Below are positions 22,464 to 33,946 of a stretch of DNA of 64,000 nucleotides, one piece after another; the stretch's first letter is position 1; every line of letters begins with the position of its first letter. Source of the DNA: Proteles cristata cristata (taxonomy: Eukaryota > Chordata > Mammalia > Carnivora > Hyaenidae); NCBI GenBank assembly GCA_017311185.1, contig JAESUZ010002871.1, positions 1,240,001 to 1,304,000 of the forward strand. The letters run 5' to 3'. The translations under genes were made by a program, and so were the position numbers. Under the pieces are notes generated by a model that saw only the letters and a program-made list of their open reading frames with translations, searched no databases and was not told the origin of the DNA.

Positions 22464-22686
22464 TTTTTTTAATGCTTTTTGTTTATGTTTGAGAGAGAGA
22501 GAGCACGCGCGAGTGAGCATGAGTGGGCAAGGGGCTGGGAGAGAGAGAGAGATACAGAATCTGAAGCAGGCTCTAGGCTCTGAGCTGTCAGCCCAGAGCC
22601 TGATGCGGGGCTTGAATTCACAAACAGTGAAAGCATGACCTGAGTCAAAGTCAGATACTCAACTGACAGAGCCACCTAGGCACCCC
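22464..22686 (-). mobile_element. CAN-SINE, older copy
   Basis: Reverse orientation: T-rich tail, GTTTATGTTTGAGAGAGAG, a GCACGCGCGAG substitution in the GA body, CTGAGCTGTCAGCCCAGAG, a degraded GCATGACCTGAGTC and the head GAGCCACCTAGGCACCCC. It is about 15-20 percent diverged and lacks the TGCC insertion of the young subfamily. Confidence 0.93.
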
Positions 22687-25600
22687 TATTTATCTTCTCT
22701 TCTAAAGGCAAGCATGGTGGCTGCTTGACATATTGTAGATGACCATGATTAGCTATTTTTGGGGGGCTTGCTGATACCTGTTCCCTTTTTCCTGGCAACA
22801 GTGCCTCAAAACTACTCCTCCCACACGTGATGCAGTCCTAACTCATGGGACTGTTAGTCCCGATTTCCTACCCTTCTCGGGTCAACCAATGGGATTGTGT
22901 CCCTGACCAACCAGACAGTCACTCCCTGGAACTTAAATTTGGGGAAGAGTGATACAGAGGGTGAGGGCAGTTAAAGCTGATTTCAATCCAAGAAGAGATT
23001 TTTCTTTAGTCTTTGCCACCTCGATTCTCCTGAATTGCTCTGGCCTATGTCGTCTCCAAGGCCAAGGAAACTTTTCCACTCATTTTATAGTTACCTCGTC
23101 ACCTTCCCATACATTCCTTCTTTTGTTCAAGGTAACCAGATGTTTCAGTCGCTTGCAAACACCCAGCACTAAACGACACACAGGCATCCAACAAATGTTC
23201 ACTGTATAGTGATGACTATTTGAAGCAAAGGAATGTTTTTCCCAACTTAAAAGCGACCTATAAATTCCTGGAAGCATGAAGTTTTGGAAGGAAGTACATT
23301 TGCTACAAAGATGATGAGCGCTGGAAGACCCCTGGGGCAGGAAAAAAGAGGATCTAAGTGGTGGGGGACAAAGGGACTTGGCTCAAACAAGAGATGCCCT
23401 TCTCGTTTCTCTGGTTCTGAGTTCATCAGAGAAGAGATAAAGCTAAAGAAAAGAGCAGATGATAGTGGTCAGGCTGGAGGACTTTGATTTTTATTAGAGA
23501 AAGAGACAATTGTGTGCAGGGAGGAACATAAAGGGTTTTTAGGAGACAGGAAAAGTATCTAAAATGGCCAGGGAGGACACCAAGAAGTCAAAGATGATAA
23601 AGACGCTGGGCAGCCTGAAGGCAAGTATTAATACATCATCATCATCATAAAACATCACTGAAAAATCTTCACTATTTTAAGAATAATAAAGATACTACAA
23701 GAACTAACACAAGTCTTAGTAATAACTAGTAAAAGCATTCTTTGAGAAAAGCAAAGCTCTTCTCTTGTATTTCTTAGGGAGGCATCACAACCTGCAGGTA
23801 ACCTATGAAATCCTACAGAGGGACAATTTCATGGTGGCCTCTGCTACAATAAACCTAACTGGTTCTAGACTCTTCCTCCCACATAGTGACAAGACAATAA
23901 GACATGGCTGTAATTCATATTTTAAACAGTTGTAAAAAAAAAAGACTTTCAAAGGAGGGCTGCTCCTAGCTGAATACTGTCTATACAGTATGTGTATTAT
24001 CTTTGTGTCCGCGATTATAATCACATACTCAAATCTTGTTCTTTTATCTTTTTTTTTATTTTTAGGGCTCTTCAGTCAATGTTGCTTTTCTTTATTCATC
24101 ATACATAATAAAGATGCTATGCAAGGAACAAAAAAGCAGCAGAATGTTTTCCCCAAAGAGAAGGCTTTTCAGATGTGCTCTGTAATTTGTCATCCAGAGG
24201 AAAGAGCGTATCATCACCACTTTAAAAAAATTAATGAATTACATTGATTTGATGCACAGCAGGCTGGCAGATTTCATGGGGCCTTTGTATTGAACATATG
24301 CTCTCTCTCTGTTGTCTCCTCTCAGATTATTCTAGGCATCCAGGAGATAAAACAGGCAGGAAAGCAACAGACGTCACAGCAAACAGCCTGATAGGTTGCC
24401 TCACTCATAAGATACAAAGTCAGAAACCCACCTCCCAAGTACTTAGAGAACCCACCAACTCATTCATTTCATAGTCTGACTTTCTAGGACTTTTCTCTTC
24501 ATTACCACTTCCTTTCCCAAAACATTTCCTTCCCCCGATGACCTTGGTAACATCAGGTTATTAAATGAAAAAATATATAAACAAATACTGATGGCTATGG
24601 AAACCCTCACAACGTACAGAAGGGAGGGATCCTCACTTCCTTCTTTCTTTCAAGAAAGGTCTCTCCATTATTTGAGCTTTACCCTGTGGGTCTATTACCA
24701 TTCCTGCACTTGCCTTGGTACCATAGTCTTGCAGCCTGGGGTTACTTTCAGGACAAGCTGCCACATTTCTTTACCCTCGTGTGCCTAGCTATGCCTCCCA
24801 GCCTCCTGACTCCCTTATCATTTCTTTCCATGTGTGTACTAACCATATTCTTTTCAACTTTTCTTATTTTTACTACATTCTCTTTTAGTACTATGCTTTG
24901 CCTTCTCTGGAGACATTGGTTTCCATTAATAAATGCCATGGTGCTTGAATTTCCACCAGCATACGTATGTGTGGACACATGTGGACATATTTGTAAGCAT
25001 ATGTGCATTTGTTAAATATGTGTTCTTTTTACATATGTCTGTTTCTACTTATTGGGTGAAATTGGCTTTCTGTAAACTTGTGAAGAACCGAAAGGCTAAT
25101 ATTAGATGAGATGCCTGAAAGGTCCAATTCTTACTAACGGAAAATGGCCCAGGTCTTATTAATGATGGCTATTATTTTCATTTTTATTAATGGAGAGTAC
25201 CCTGGTGCCAGTCATCCCAGGTAGTGTTACGGCATAGCTGTCAGTAGGGCATTTTCAGAAGGAGATAGTTAGAGGTGGCAGCTAATTTGGAGTAATGAGA
25301 GCTTAAAGACAGGAGATCTGGTATGAAAGATGCATTTTTTCCATAGCTCTCCATTTTTATGAAAACTATGTTTTCTTAAAATACTAACTGCCATTTGTGA
25401 AATGCTAGCATATACCATATATTGCATGTAGGATCTTCAAAAGAATCCTTCGCATTAGGTATTAGTACTTTTCCTTCATTTGTGCAAAACTGTCATGTGT
25501 TAATTCAAGAGCTGGCACTGTTCCTAATGCTCAGGAAATGCAGACACCCCTGACTAAGAACTCTGCTGAGAAATACTTTTCTTTTCAAATAGATACTTGT

Positions 25601-26945
25601 CTTTAGTAAAAGGTGAGCCATTTACACAGAATGAACAACTAATAAACATTACTAACATATGTATAAATAAGATTTCCAATGAATTAATTTCCTGGCTAGA
25701 ATATTTAGGAGGGACAAATGTTCTGATTTCTAATATGACACATGTGTATTCCCTCACCCCTATATATGACATGATAATTCTTCAACACAGCCAATGCCAG
25801 CCCATTCTTTATTCAACAAGATAACTGGGCTCTATAAACTTGTAAGCAACACCCTCATTTGCTATCGTTAATATAAAAATGCAAGAAAGGTCCTTCACCA
25901 GAAACTTCAAGTTCTAGTGGGGGGAGCTATTTTTAGACCAACTGCCTTGATTTAATTTTTTATTTTATACTTGGTACAAGTTTCAGCTAGACTCTAACTG
26001 ATTGGGATGCATCCAACCCTGTGTGCTACTTTTCAACATGCACACTAAAGGCTAATGGCACCGTGGAATGCAAAGGTGCCCTGAGACTCTCAAAGGGTCA
26101 ATTTTTAGGCAAAATGCCTGCTAAAATGAGAGCCTGGGTAGGTTCTTTATCTGAAGTAGCAAGGAGGTTGCTTCATCTCCAGTTAAATGGAATTGTGTGT
26201 ACATTGTTTGTAAATAAGGGAATCCTCACCATTTTTCTCTGGCTTGTGTTACTAAAAAGATTTGCAGAGACAAGTGCCCCATTACCCCTGTGGGCTTATA
26301 CCGCACAATTATTGTATTTGCCATTTAAAAAAAAAAAAATGCACCTGGGAGTGGTGGTGAGAGGGGAGTAAGGAATGAAAGGCGGAGCACAAAATTCTAG
26401 AAGGGGAAAGTAGAGGAGATGGGTGGGGGAGTGAGAGATGGAAAGGAATAGAAAACTCAGGGTGAAAAATGGTTGGCAGCTCTCTAAGCTGCTGAAAGCA
26501 CTTTGGGAGTCAGAATGGAAAACAATACCCAGCACATTAAAAATATTAAGTAGCACTGTGATGGCCTTTCAAAACTGTGGTGCAGTGTGTTGTAAAGTTC
26601 TCCAGGAATGCGTTCTCTCTTGCCCACCGATGCCTGTGTTTTATCTTCACTTCTGTGTGCATTCTGAACAAGTAACAAAAGAGGCAGTTACTTCAACTGA
26701 AAATAACATTGGGGCACAATCAGTAACATCTTCACCTTTTACTAAAAGGGTCCCTGCTATCCCTCAACCCATCGTGTCTTACATCTTGGTGTGTGTGCCA
26801 GCGAAGTAAAAAGCCATCAGATGGAAAACAAGTCAAGGCTTGCACTTATTAATCCACTGCAGGTCCTTTAATGAAGTCTTGGAGTCAGGTGGAGGGCAGG
26901 GGGGATACCAGCGGGTGGGGAGCTGGGACAGAACACAATGGGAAA
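22687..26945. other. Long stretch without recognised genes or repeats
   Basis: About 4.3 kb in which I identify no repeat family and no gene. A short (CAT)n-like run lies at 23633-23650. Frames of 60-123 codons occur on both strands (for example 26438-26809) without domains. Purine-rich asymmetry is seen at about 26340-26480. Old LTR or LINE remnants may be present below my recognition limit. Confidence 0.4.
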
Positions 26946-26991
26946 CTTTCAAGGGATTTTGTTTAAAAAAAAAAAACAAAAAAAAAACCAC
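26946..26991 (+). repeat. A-rich low-complexity tract
   Basis: Two long A runs separated by a single C, followed by an AC-rich junction. No SINE or LINE body precedes it. Confidence 0.8.
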
Positions 26992-27109
26992 CCCGAAACC
27001 TACTCTGGACCCTGGAAATTTAAACTGTGATCACTTGATATAGATGAGCCGGAAGTTCACCCAGGAGGAAAAAACAGATAAAAAATATTAGCAGTATAAA
27101 AATAATGAT
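26992..27109. other. No recognised feature
   Basis: Short unassigned stretch. Confidence 0.4.
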
Positions 27110-27350
27110 GCTAACTCAGTGGTAACAACTGACATTCTAGAGCACCTGCTTTGGGCTGGTCACTATTCTGAGGTACTTCTATTACTTTGGTCTTCGCCCC
27201 ATCCCTGTGCCTTTGCTACACATACTGTGTCATTTTAGGGATGAAGAAAAAAGGCAGAGATAGGCGAAGTCCAGTCCAGGGAGCGCCAGGCTTTTAACCT
27301 GGATCATCTGATTACAGAACCAGCACTTTCATCCACTATGCCACACCTAA
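27110..27350 (-). mobile_element. MIR SINE, antisense
   Basis: CTAGAGCACCTGCTTTGGGC, ACTATTCTGAGGTACTTCTA, GTCATTTTAGGGATGAAG, CAGGCTTTTAACCTGGAT and CCACTATGCCACACC correspond to the reverse complement of MIR with its 3' extension. Confidence 0.7.
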
Positions 27351-28336
27351 TATAGCATGTTTATGTTTTTAGCATTCCAACTCCTGTTATATACACATAC
27401 TGCTAATTATAAATGTATCTCTTCTATTAAGTTAAACAATGTCCGCAAGTCTTTTCTTGCATGCTTTCTCTGATGAAACAATGTGACAAGGAATTAGGAG
27501 AGTAAAAGGTTAGAAATAAAACAAATTACTATGATCTTTCAACGAATACAGCTGCAGTTTCTTAAAATTTTATCTTCAGTCTTTTCCTTCCTGCAGGCCA
27601 ACCTATTCCAAATTAATCTAAAATGAAAGGGCTTTCTGACACTACTAACATGTAAGCACTTAACTTCCTTCTGGGTGAAAATGTTAGTTTCTCCTTATGT
27701 AGTCTTAAGGTTCATTTTAACTCTTCACTTCAACCTACCTGCCCTGCATCTCTCTAGCTGCCTTTCTTTTACCAGCAGAGAGAATGGAGCATTTTTTCTT
27801 ACCATCTATCTGGTCAAAGCACGTACTCAAAGTTTTTCAAAGTATGTCTTCCTATTTCTCATTAGAAATCTGATTTCCCAAGCCTCGGCCAGTCCTAACA
27901 GAATAATGTCTTGCCCTTCAGAAAGAAGGTGTTGGAAAGAAGCTAAGTCCTGCAGCTTAATGAAGAAAAGGGAGATATATACACTAATATAAAGTGTACC
28001 TAAAAAACAAAGATGTTACTGGCCCCTAACTTCTGTCTCCCTTTCTCTGTTATGTAAGGAAGAAAACGGAGGGAGAAGGCTTGTGACCGTGACCCCTACA
28101 TAGTGCTAAGCAACCCATTCTGACCACGAGAAAGAATCTCCAGTGTACAAAAAAAAAATCAAGAGATTACATGCCTCTTCAAAAATAGCGAAATCTCTTT
28201 CTCTAAGCACGCTTTCAGTGAAAGGGAATTTTGGTCCTGTAAAGGGCGAGGTCTCATTTATTTCCTTTTTAATTGTGTCATCTCCCAAGGATTTCACATG
28301 CATACGGAAAATACTGACACATCCACTTTAATAAAT
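27351..28336. other. No recognised feature
   Basis: Unassigned. A plus-strand frame of 105 codons (27675-27992) has no recognisable domain. Confidence 0.4.
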
Positions 28337-28349
28337 CACTTTGAAAATA

Positions 28350-28570
28350 CTTATTATTATTATTATTATTATTTTAATTTCTAGGAGAGAGAGAGAGACA
28401 GCGTGAACAGGGGAGGGTCAGAGAGAGAGGGAGTCACAGACTGAAACAGGCTCCAGGCTCCGAGCTGGCAGTCAGCTCAGAGCCCGATGCGGGGCTCGAA
28501 CCCACGAACCGCGAGATCATGACCCAAGCGAAAGTCGGACGCTTAACCGACTAAGCCACCCAGGCGCCCC
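28350..28570 (-). mobile_element. CAN-SINE, young subfamily
   Basis: Near-consensus copy in reverse orientation with a (TTA)n-type tail (28351-28372), TTTCTAGGAGAGAGAG, GACAGCGTGAACAGGGGAGG, CGAGCTGGCAGTCAGCTCAG, CGAAAGTCGGACGCTTAACC and the head CACCCAGGCGCCCC. Perfect 13-bp target duplication CACTTTGAAAATA (28337-28349 / 28571-28583). Confidence 0.98.
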
Positions 28571-28668
28571 CACTTTGAAAATATTTAAATAAACATTCCT
28601 GTCTACCTAGATCTCTTGCCTGGATTTCGGAGGAACATGAAAACTCAGGACTATAAATGAAATGTTTC

Positions 28669-28889
28669 AGGGAGTCTGGGTGGCTCAGTTGGTTAAGTGT
28701 TCGACTTCAGCTCAGGTCATGATCTCACAGCTCGTGAGTTCAAGCCCCACATTGGGCTCTGCACTGACAGCTCAGAGCCTGAGGCCTGCTTCAAATTCTC
28801 TGTCTCCCTCATTCTCTCTGTTCTCTCTGTGCCTCCCTGGCCTGTGTTATCTCTATCAAAAATAAATAAAGAAACATTTTGAATGAATG
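28669..28889 (+). mobile_element. CAN-SINE, older cat-type copy
   Basis: Sense copy with a degraded start (AGGGAGTCTGGGTGGCTCAG), TTCAGCTCAGGTCATGATCT, CTGACAGCTCAGAGCC (no TGCC insertion), a CT-rich body and AAAAATAAATAAAGAAACAT. Perfect 13-bp duplication AATGAAATGTTTC (28656-28668 / 28890-28902). It faces the young SINE at 28350 head to head, 98 bp apart. Confidence 0.97.
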
Positions 28890-28902
28890 AATGAAATGTT
28901 TC

Positions 28903-29602
28903 TTTTGAATCTTTATCCTGGATTTATCGCTGACTGATCTGACAGCATTTAAATTTAATCTCCCTGCTTTTTTAATCTCATCTTAAATGAAGCAGTTAAG
29001 TCTCATACATTATGTATAAGTGCTGGGAATTAATAATTGTGAAATATGTTGCATTTGCAGAAGATGAAACAAAAGTAGAATGGGATGCACCAAAAGTCTA
29101 ATACATGCATTTCTGAATTACACTGAACCCTCTAATTATTACAGGTCCACACAAGAAGGACATGGAAGCTATTCTCTAATTGCTTTCTCATCAGCGTCAT
29201 TGTAAACAATGATCACAATGGTTTCCTCTGTCAACATTTTCTATGATCTATGATACTGACTGTGTAGTTAGTAAAAAGAAGACAAAAAAAGATATTCAAG
29301 ACAGATGCTTGACAAATATCCCAACCAGCAATCTCTCCACACTAGCACATAGAAACAGTCACCCCAGCTGTTTACAGCCATGTCCCTTGTGGTTGGCTAG
29401 AGCTGCTATTCAGATTGGTCTGTACCTTTTGTGAAACAGTGGTAAATATTTTGAGTATCACTTATGCAAACTATGTACAATGACAATTTTTAAGGGCTAT
29501 TTCTGCCAAGGTGGAAAATAATCTGTAATGAGAAGAAGCACAACAAACTAACACTGTGGGCCTTAAAAAGAAAAAAAAAAAAACTCATCAAACATAAATC
29601 AG
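28903..29602. other. No recognised feature
   Basis: Unassigned AT-rich sequence with an A-run at about 29570-29583. Confidence 0.4.
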
Positions 29603-29791
29603 GTTTTTTTTTTAAGTTTATTTTTGAGAGAGAGAGTGGGGAAGGGGAGGGGGGGTGGCGGGGACAGAGGATTCAAAGCGGGCTCTGAGCTGACAGCAGA
29701 GAGCCTGATGTGGGGCTCAAACTCACAAACTGTGAGATCATGACTTGCACAGAAGTTGGATGCTTAACCAACTGAGCCACCAAGGCACCCC
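29603..29791 (-). mobile_element. CAN-SINE, older copy
   Basis: T-run, TTTATTTTTGAGAGAGAG, a G-rich altered body, GCTCTGAGCTGACAGCAGAG, TGTGAGATCATGACTTG and the head GAGCCACCAAGGCACCCC. Moderately diverged. No clear target duplication was found. Confidence 0.93.
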
Positions 29792-29896
29792 AAATATAAT
29801 TTAGCTTCTGAAAACGTCTCTGAGATCTCAAAAAAACAGACAAAGGTAAGTAATACAAGAAAGTATGATTCCTATCAATATGGAGATCCAGATCTT

Positions 29897-30110
29897 TTTT
29901 TTTTTTTAATGTTTTATTTATTTCTTAGGGGAGAGAGAGAGAGACAGCATGAGCAGGGGAGGGTCAGAGAGAGTGGGAGTCACAGACTGAAACAGGCTCC
30001 AGGCTCTGAGCTGGCAGTCAGCACAGAGCCCGACGTGGGGCTCGAACCCGCGAACTGCGAGATCATGACCTAAGTTGGACGCTTAACCGACTAAGCCACC
30101 CAGGCGCCCC
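29897..30110 (-). mobile_element. CAN-SINE, young subfamily, small head deletion
   Basis: Reverse-orientation copy with a perfect 16-bp target duplication, TGGAGATCCAGATCTT (29881-29896 / 30111-30126). The region normally reading CCTAAGCGAAAGTCGGACG is shortened to CCTAAGTTGGACG, a loss of about 6 nt near the A-box half. Confidence 0.98.
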
Positions 30111-30126
30111 TGGAGATCCAGATCTT

Positions 30127-31142
30127 AAAGAATATCTTAGACTCAACCATTCTTCAACAGAGGGATACCCAAATTCTACGCGATGTGGGTGCACAATGGT
30201 AGTCATGAAGTTTAAGACAACAACAGATTTGAAAATGCTAAAAAAACAAAAATTTGCAAAATGTAATAGTGAATTTCATTAATAAGGGTCCAAATAGTAT
30301 TCTGATTTAGAAAAACTTCAAGGATCAACCGCCCTCCAACTTAACATCATTGATAAGCATAACCACCATGTAATTCCTGCAAGAAAATTAACTAAGAGCA
30401 AGGATGATGGTGACCATACTGAGATTACTGACAACGATGGAATCTTACCAAGGTTACCCAAAAAATGGAAATTTATGAACAATAGACATGAATGCAAACA
30501 CATTCCTAATAGTTAATGAATGTCTGTTTGAATAGAATTCTGTGAGGATGTGATGGGCTCCTCTTATATTATTTACGGACAATCTGAAAGGCATGAACTT
30601 CAGCTATTACTTCTGCCAGTGTATTAGGGGTATCCATTTATTCTGGAAAACACACGTGGAGAAAAAATCTTAAAAATGAAAGAAAAGTCATGACAAAATA
30701 TGTAATTTCATATGTTGAATAGGAGCAAATGTCACACTTTCCCCAGCTTCATAAAAGGCCAGATGTATGCTACACCCTTCTGCATGATTTCATAATTCTT
30801 ACAACTCCACCCAACGAGATAACCTACCAGCGTTTTTATGATCATTCTTCTCTTCCATGAAGAGCCGCCATGTAAATCTCTAGAGAAATAGATCCCATGC
30901 TGGTAAGAATGTATTATTTGCCTCTGTCATCTTTTGAATACAGCATTGGGATAGATTACTTATAACCCACAAATCAGCCATTCACTTTAGTAAACGTCAC
31001 ATTGTATATAAATCCACACAAATGAATATCCCTCTCTCCACGTTTACCGTTTTCCACTCAGTATGATTTTCAAATTCAGTAAAGGATCATTTCTCATGTG
31101 GAAAAGCAGCATGGATAATGTACCAATTGTGGTTTCTCATCT
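30127..31142. other. No recognised feature
   Basis: Unassigned AT-rich DNA; no gene or repeat found. Confidence 0.4.
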
Positions 31143-31196
31143 CATTTTCACTCCCTAGTGAAAATGTGTGACCCCTTGGTCCTCTCCACCAAGGGG
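31143..31196 (+). repeat. Two adjacent perfect hairpins
   Basis: CATTTTCACT (31143) pairs perfectly with AGTGAAAATG (31157) across a 4-nt loop. Five bases later CCCCTTGGT (31172) pairs perfectly with ACCAAGGGG (31188) across a 7-nt loop. No T-run follows and no known RNA family was recognised. Confidence 0.9.
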
Positions 31197-32349
31197 ATAC
31201 TAACATGTACCTCCTACAGGTTAAAGAGACCAAGTACAAGTCATTTTCTAGAAAGAAACCAAGTTAGCAAAATCATCATTGGTGAAATTTTTTAAATAAT
31301 TTAGCACAAAAGGGATAGCTGAAAATAAACAATATGAATAGCATTAACTATATTTTATAAGCAACCATGAACTAAAAGGCATCTACGTCTTAAACATGAG
31401 AATTGCGGACAATGTGGCAAGGAGCAATAAACTTTCACAGGATGCTGGCCTCCAGAAGGTGCCTACTTCAGCCATGGGCTGTACTCTCCTCTAAACCTCT
31501 CCACAGGCATCTGATGTATAACCAGGGAAAGTTGAGTGAGAGTATAGGGAAGGGGTCTTTCTTGCTGCTTGCTATACCCACTCTGTATGTCCCATGAACA
31601 AGTGGGGTCTTGGACCATAGAACAGGTAAGAATAAGAAGCTGGGCAGGGAAAGGCAACACATGTCTCCTTGAGCCCTTGGTGGTTGAAGGTCTCAATTCT
31701 AAAGAGGATAAATGGCAAGGGGGAAGTGGGTGGCAAAGAGATGGTGCTGGGAATTGGGGATACAGAGACCTGTCTATGTTCCCAACAGAATCGCCAAAGA
31801 AGAAGCAAGAAATGTTCATGAGTTAGCCAAATCATTCATTCAACTACATTTCCCTTAGTAAAGGAAGTTGCATGAAAGGCAGACATACATGTGAAACAGT
31901 CTGACCACGAAATCTGAGGAGGACCCAAATATGAAAGCACCTAGGAGAGGAAGACTTGATGAATGCACTATTCTTTCCTTCCAGTACAGCCCAGGTTCAG
32001 ACTAGGACACGATGTGAAGCTAACTAGGAGAAATCACACAGGTATGTGTGCATAAGCAGATGGGCAGAGGTAGAAAAGACAACCATAAAACTCAGAAGGA
32101 GCTGATGAAGACTTTCCCAGCTCTCACAGAGAGTGAAATCCTATTAGCAGAAATCAAGGTATTTCAGGTTGCTATTCATGTTCTCCTTTAAGGATCTCAG
32201 GCTTTGTAGTAGGAATTAGAGTTACTGAAACAGGGATCACCTAGAGAGGGAATCTGGATGATGAGAGCTTTACCATGACTATTTACTCCTTCGAAGATGG
32301 GCTTTTCCAATGTCTGAGAAAAGGTTAGGGTATCTGCAACTGGGTTATC
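31197..32349. other. No recognised feature
   Basis: Overlapping frames of up to 118 codons at 31460-31835 occur on both strands, the usual sign of chance open frames. No repeat was identified. Confidence 0.4.
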
Positions 32350-32361
32350 AAGAGTAGCTCA

Positions 32362-32581
32362 GGGGCGCCTGGGTGGCTTAGTCGGTTAAGCGTCCGACTT
32401 TCGCTTAGGTCATGATCTCGCAGTTCGTGGGTTCGAGCCCAGCGTCTGGCTCTGTGCTGACTGCCAGCTCAGAGCCTGGAGCCTGTTTCAGCCTGTGACT
32501 CCCTCTCTCTCTGACCCTCCCCTGCTCATGCTGTCTCTCTCTCTCTCTCCTAAAAATAAATAAAACATTAAAAAAAAAAAA
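32362..32581 (+). mobile_element. CAN-SINE, young subfamily
   Basis: Full length, GGGGCGCCTGGGTGGCTTAG to AAATAAATAAAACATT plus a poly(A). Perfect 12-bp target duplication AAGAGTAGCTCA (32350-32361 / 32582-32593). CCCAGCGTCTGGC in place of CCCCGCGTCGGGC is a private change. Confidence 0.98.
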
Positions 32582-32627
32582 AAGAGTAGCTCAGCTGGCT
32601 TTTGAGGTGTGCACTCTATTGTCCCAG

Positions 32628-32654
32628 AATGATTCTTTTGATAAAAGAATCATT
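32628..32654 (+). repeat. Perfect 12-bp stem hairpin
   Basis: AATGATTCTTTT (32628-32639) and AAAAGAATCATT (32643-32654) are exact inverted copies around a 3-nt loop, forming a 27-nt near-palindrome 35 bp after a SINE target duplication. Confidence 0.95.
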
Positions 32655-32809
32655 GTTTTCAGGCACTTCTCAGACCCACTTGCTGACATATATAACTATG
32701 TTGTGTTTGCCATTGCTTTTCAAAGCATACTGTATTCCTGTATGTCTCCATATATGGCCCCAGAAAGGTCAAAGGATTTCAGTAACATCAACACTGCTCC
32801 AGACCAGTC
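32655..32809. other. No recognised feature
   Basis: Short unassigned stretch between the hairpin and a MIR trace. Confidence 0.4.
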
Positions 32810-32912
32810 ACGAGGTCATGAGGGAACTTTGGTTACCTCTCATTTCAAATAGGGGTATAATATTGCTGTGAAGATAAAATGTACTCAAGCAACTCCCAGC
32901 ACAATGTCTGTC
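32810..32912 (+). mobile_element. MIR SINE, 3' part
   Basis: TCTCATTTCAAATAGGGGTA, TTGCTGTGAAGATAAAATG and ACTCCCAGCACAATGTCTG correspond to the central and 3' MIR segment. Confidence 0.6.
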
Positions 32913-33237
32913 CACATATGACTTCCACACAACCTTTGCCTATATCCTGTATTATATTTTGGCATCAGGTCTTGGCAAAAGGCTTAATGAAACTAAGAAA
33001 ATATTTGGGATTTTCTGTCCAAAGCTAATGTTCCCTTGATTTTACTGTATTACCATCTACTTTAATACTGAGATTTTTGATAAAAGAATTCCAACCCTAA
33101 AGGCCTGCATCTTTCTACCTACAACCTTCCTATCAGCTAAAGATGGTGTAGCAGTTAATATAAGCCAAAGAGTAGAGAACTGATATCATGGTTTTGGACA
33201 GAAATACTATAATCATCAAACATGTCATTTCAAAAAC

Positions 33238-33262
33238 ACAACAAACAAACAAACAAACAAAA
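33238..33262 (+). repeat. (CAAA)n short microsatellite
   Basis: About five CAAA units ending in an A/C-rich stretch. Confidence 0.85.
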
Positions 33263-33337
33263 AACCAGTATTATCCAGAGACATGGTTCAGCTTAGAAAT
33301 AAGCCACAGTTTGGGGTCATTTTTCAATATCTCTTTA

Positions 33338-33946
33338 AAAAATCACCTGGCTTTCTGTGTTTGTCTTCTTGTTGAAAACAAATAACAAAAGGGAACCCTT
33401 ATATGCACTATTTGTGGAAATGTAAATTGATGCAGCCACTATGGAAAACAGTATGGAGTTTCTTCAAAAAACTAAAAATAAAAGTAACCTATTATCCAGT
33501 AATTCCACCTTGGGTATTTACCTAAAAAATTTAGAAGGATACATGCACCCCTGTGTTTTTTTATTGTAGCGATATTTACAATAGTCAAGATATGCAAGCA
33601 ACCCAAGCGTCTATCGATAGATGAATAAAGATATAGTATAGATACACAATACAATATTACTCATGAAAAATGAAATCTTGCTATTCATGACAATATGGAT
33701 GGCTAAGTGAAATAAATCTAAGATGAGTACATATTTCATATTTACGTAGAATCTAAAAACCAAATCAAATAAACAACAACAAAAGGGAAACACACTCAGA
33801 TATAGAGAACTGATGGTTGAGAAGGGAAGGGAGATGGGTGAACTAGGGACTAAGAAGTACACATTTCCAGTTATAAAATAAGTAAGTCACAGAAATGAGA
33901 AAAATCATCTGGCTTTCTGGGTTCTTTTTGTTGAAAATAGAGCTTA
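33338..33946 (+). repeat. About 40-bp direct repeats flanking an L1 fragment
   Basis: The left copy (33338-33381) and right copy (33900-33940) share AAAAATCA.CTGGCTTTCTG, GTT, TCTT and TTGTTGAAAA in the same order, with a small indel and a few substitutions. Ordinary L1 target duplications are about 7-20 bp, so this is unusually long. Confidence 0.8.
33388..33899 (+). mobile_element. L1 3' segment (ORF2 end and start of 3' UTR)
   Basis: Sense L1 sequence: AATGTAAATTGATGCAGCC, ACTATGGAAAACAGTATGG, AATTCCACCTTGGGTATTTA, GGATACATGCACCCCTG, TGTAGCGATATTTACAATAG and CAAGATATGCAAGCAACCC, then the 3' UTR start ending GTTATAAAATAAGTAAGTC. It is heavily mutated. It stops inside the 3' UTR without polyadenylation signal or A-tail. 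Confidence 0.92.

Noticed and set aside
31463..31835. Cluster of overlapping frames on both strands (up to 118 codons)
   Set aside because: Simultaneous opening of four frames reflects low stop density, not coding. No domains.
33472..33862. Minus-strand frames of 60 and 83 codons rich in Phe, Leu and Ser
   Set aside because: They are reverse-strand shadows of an L1 ORF2 3' fragment.
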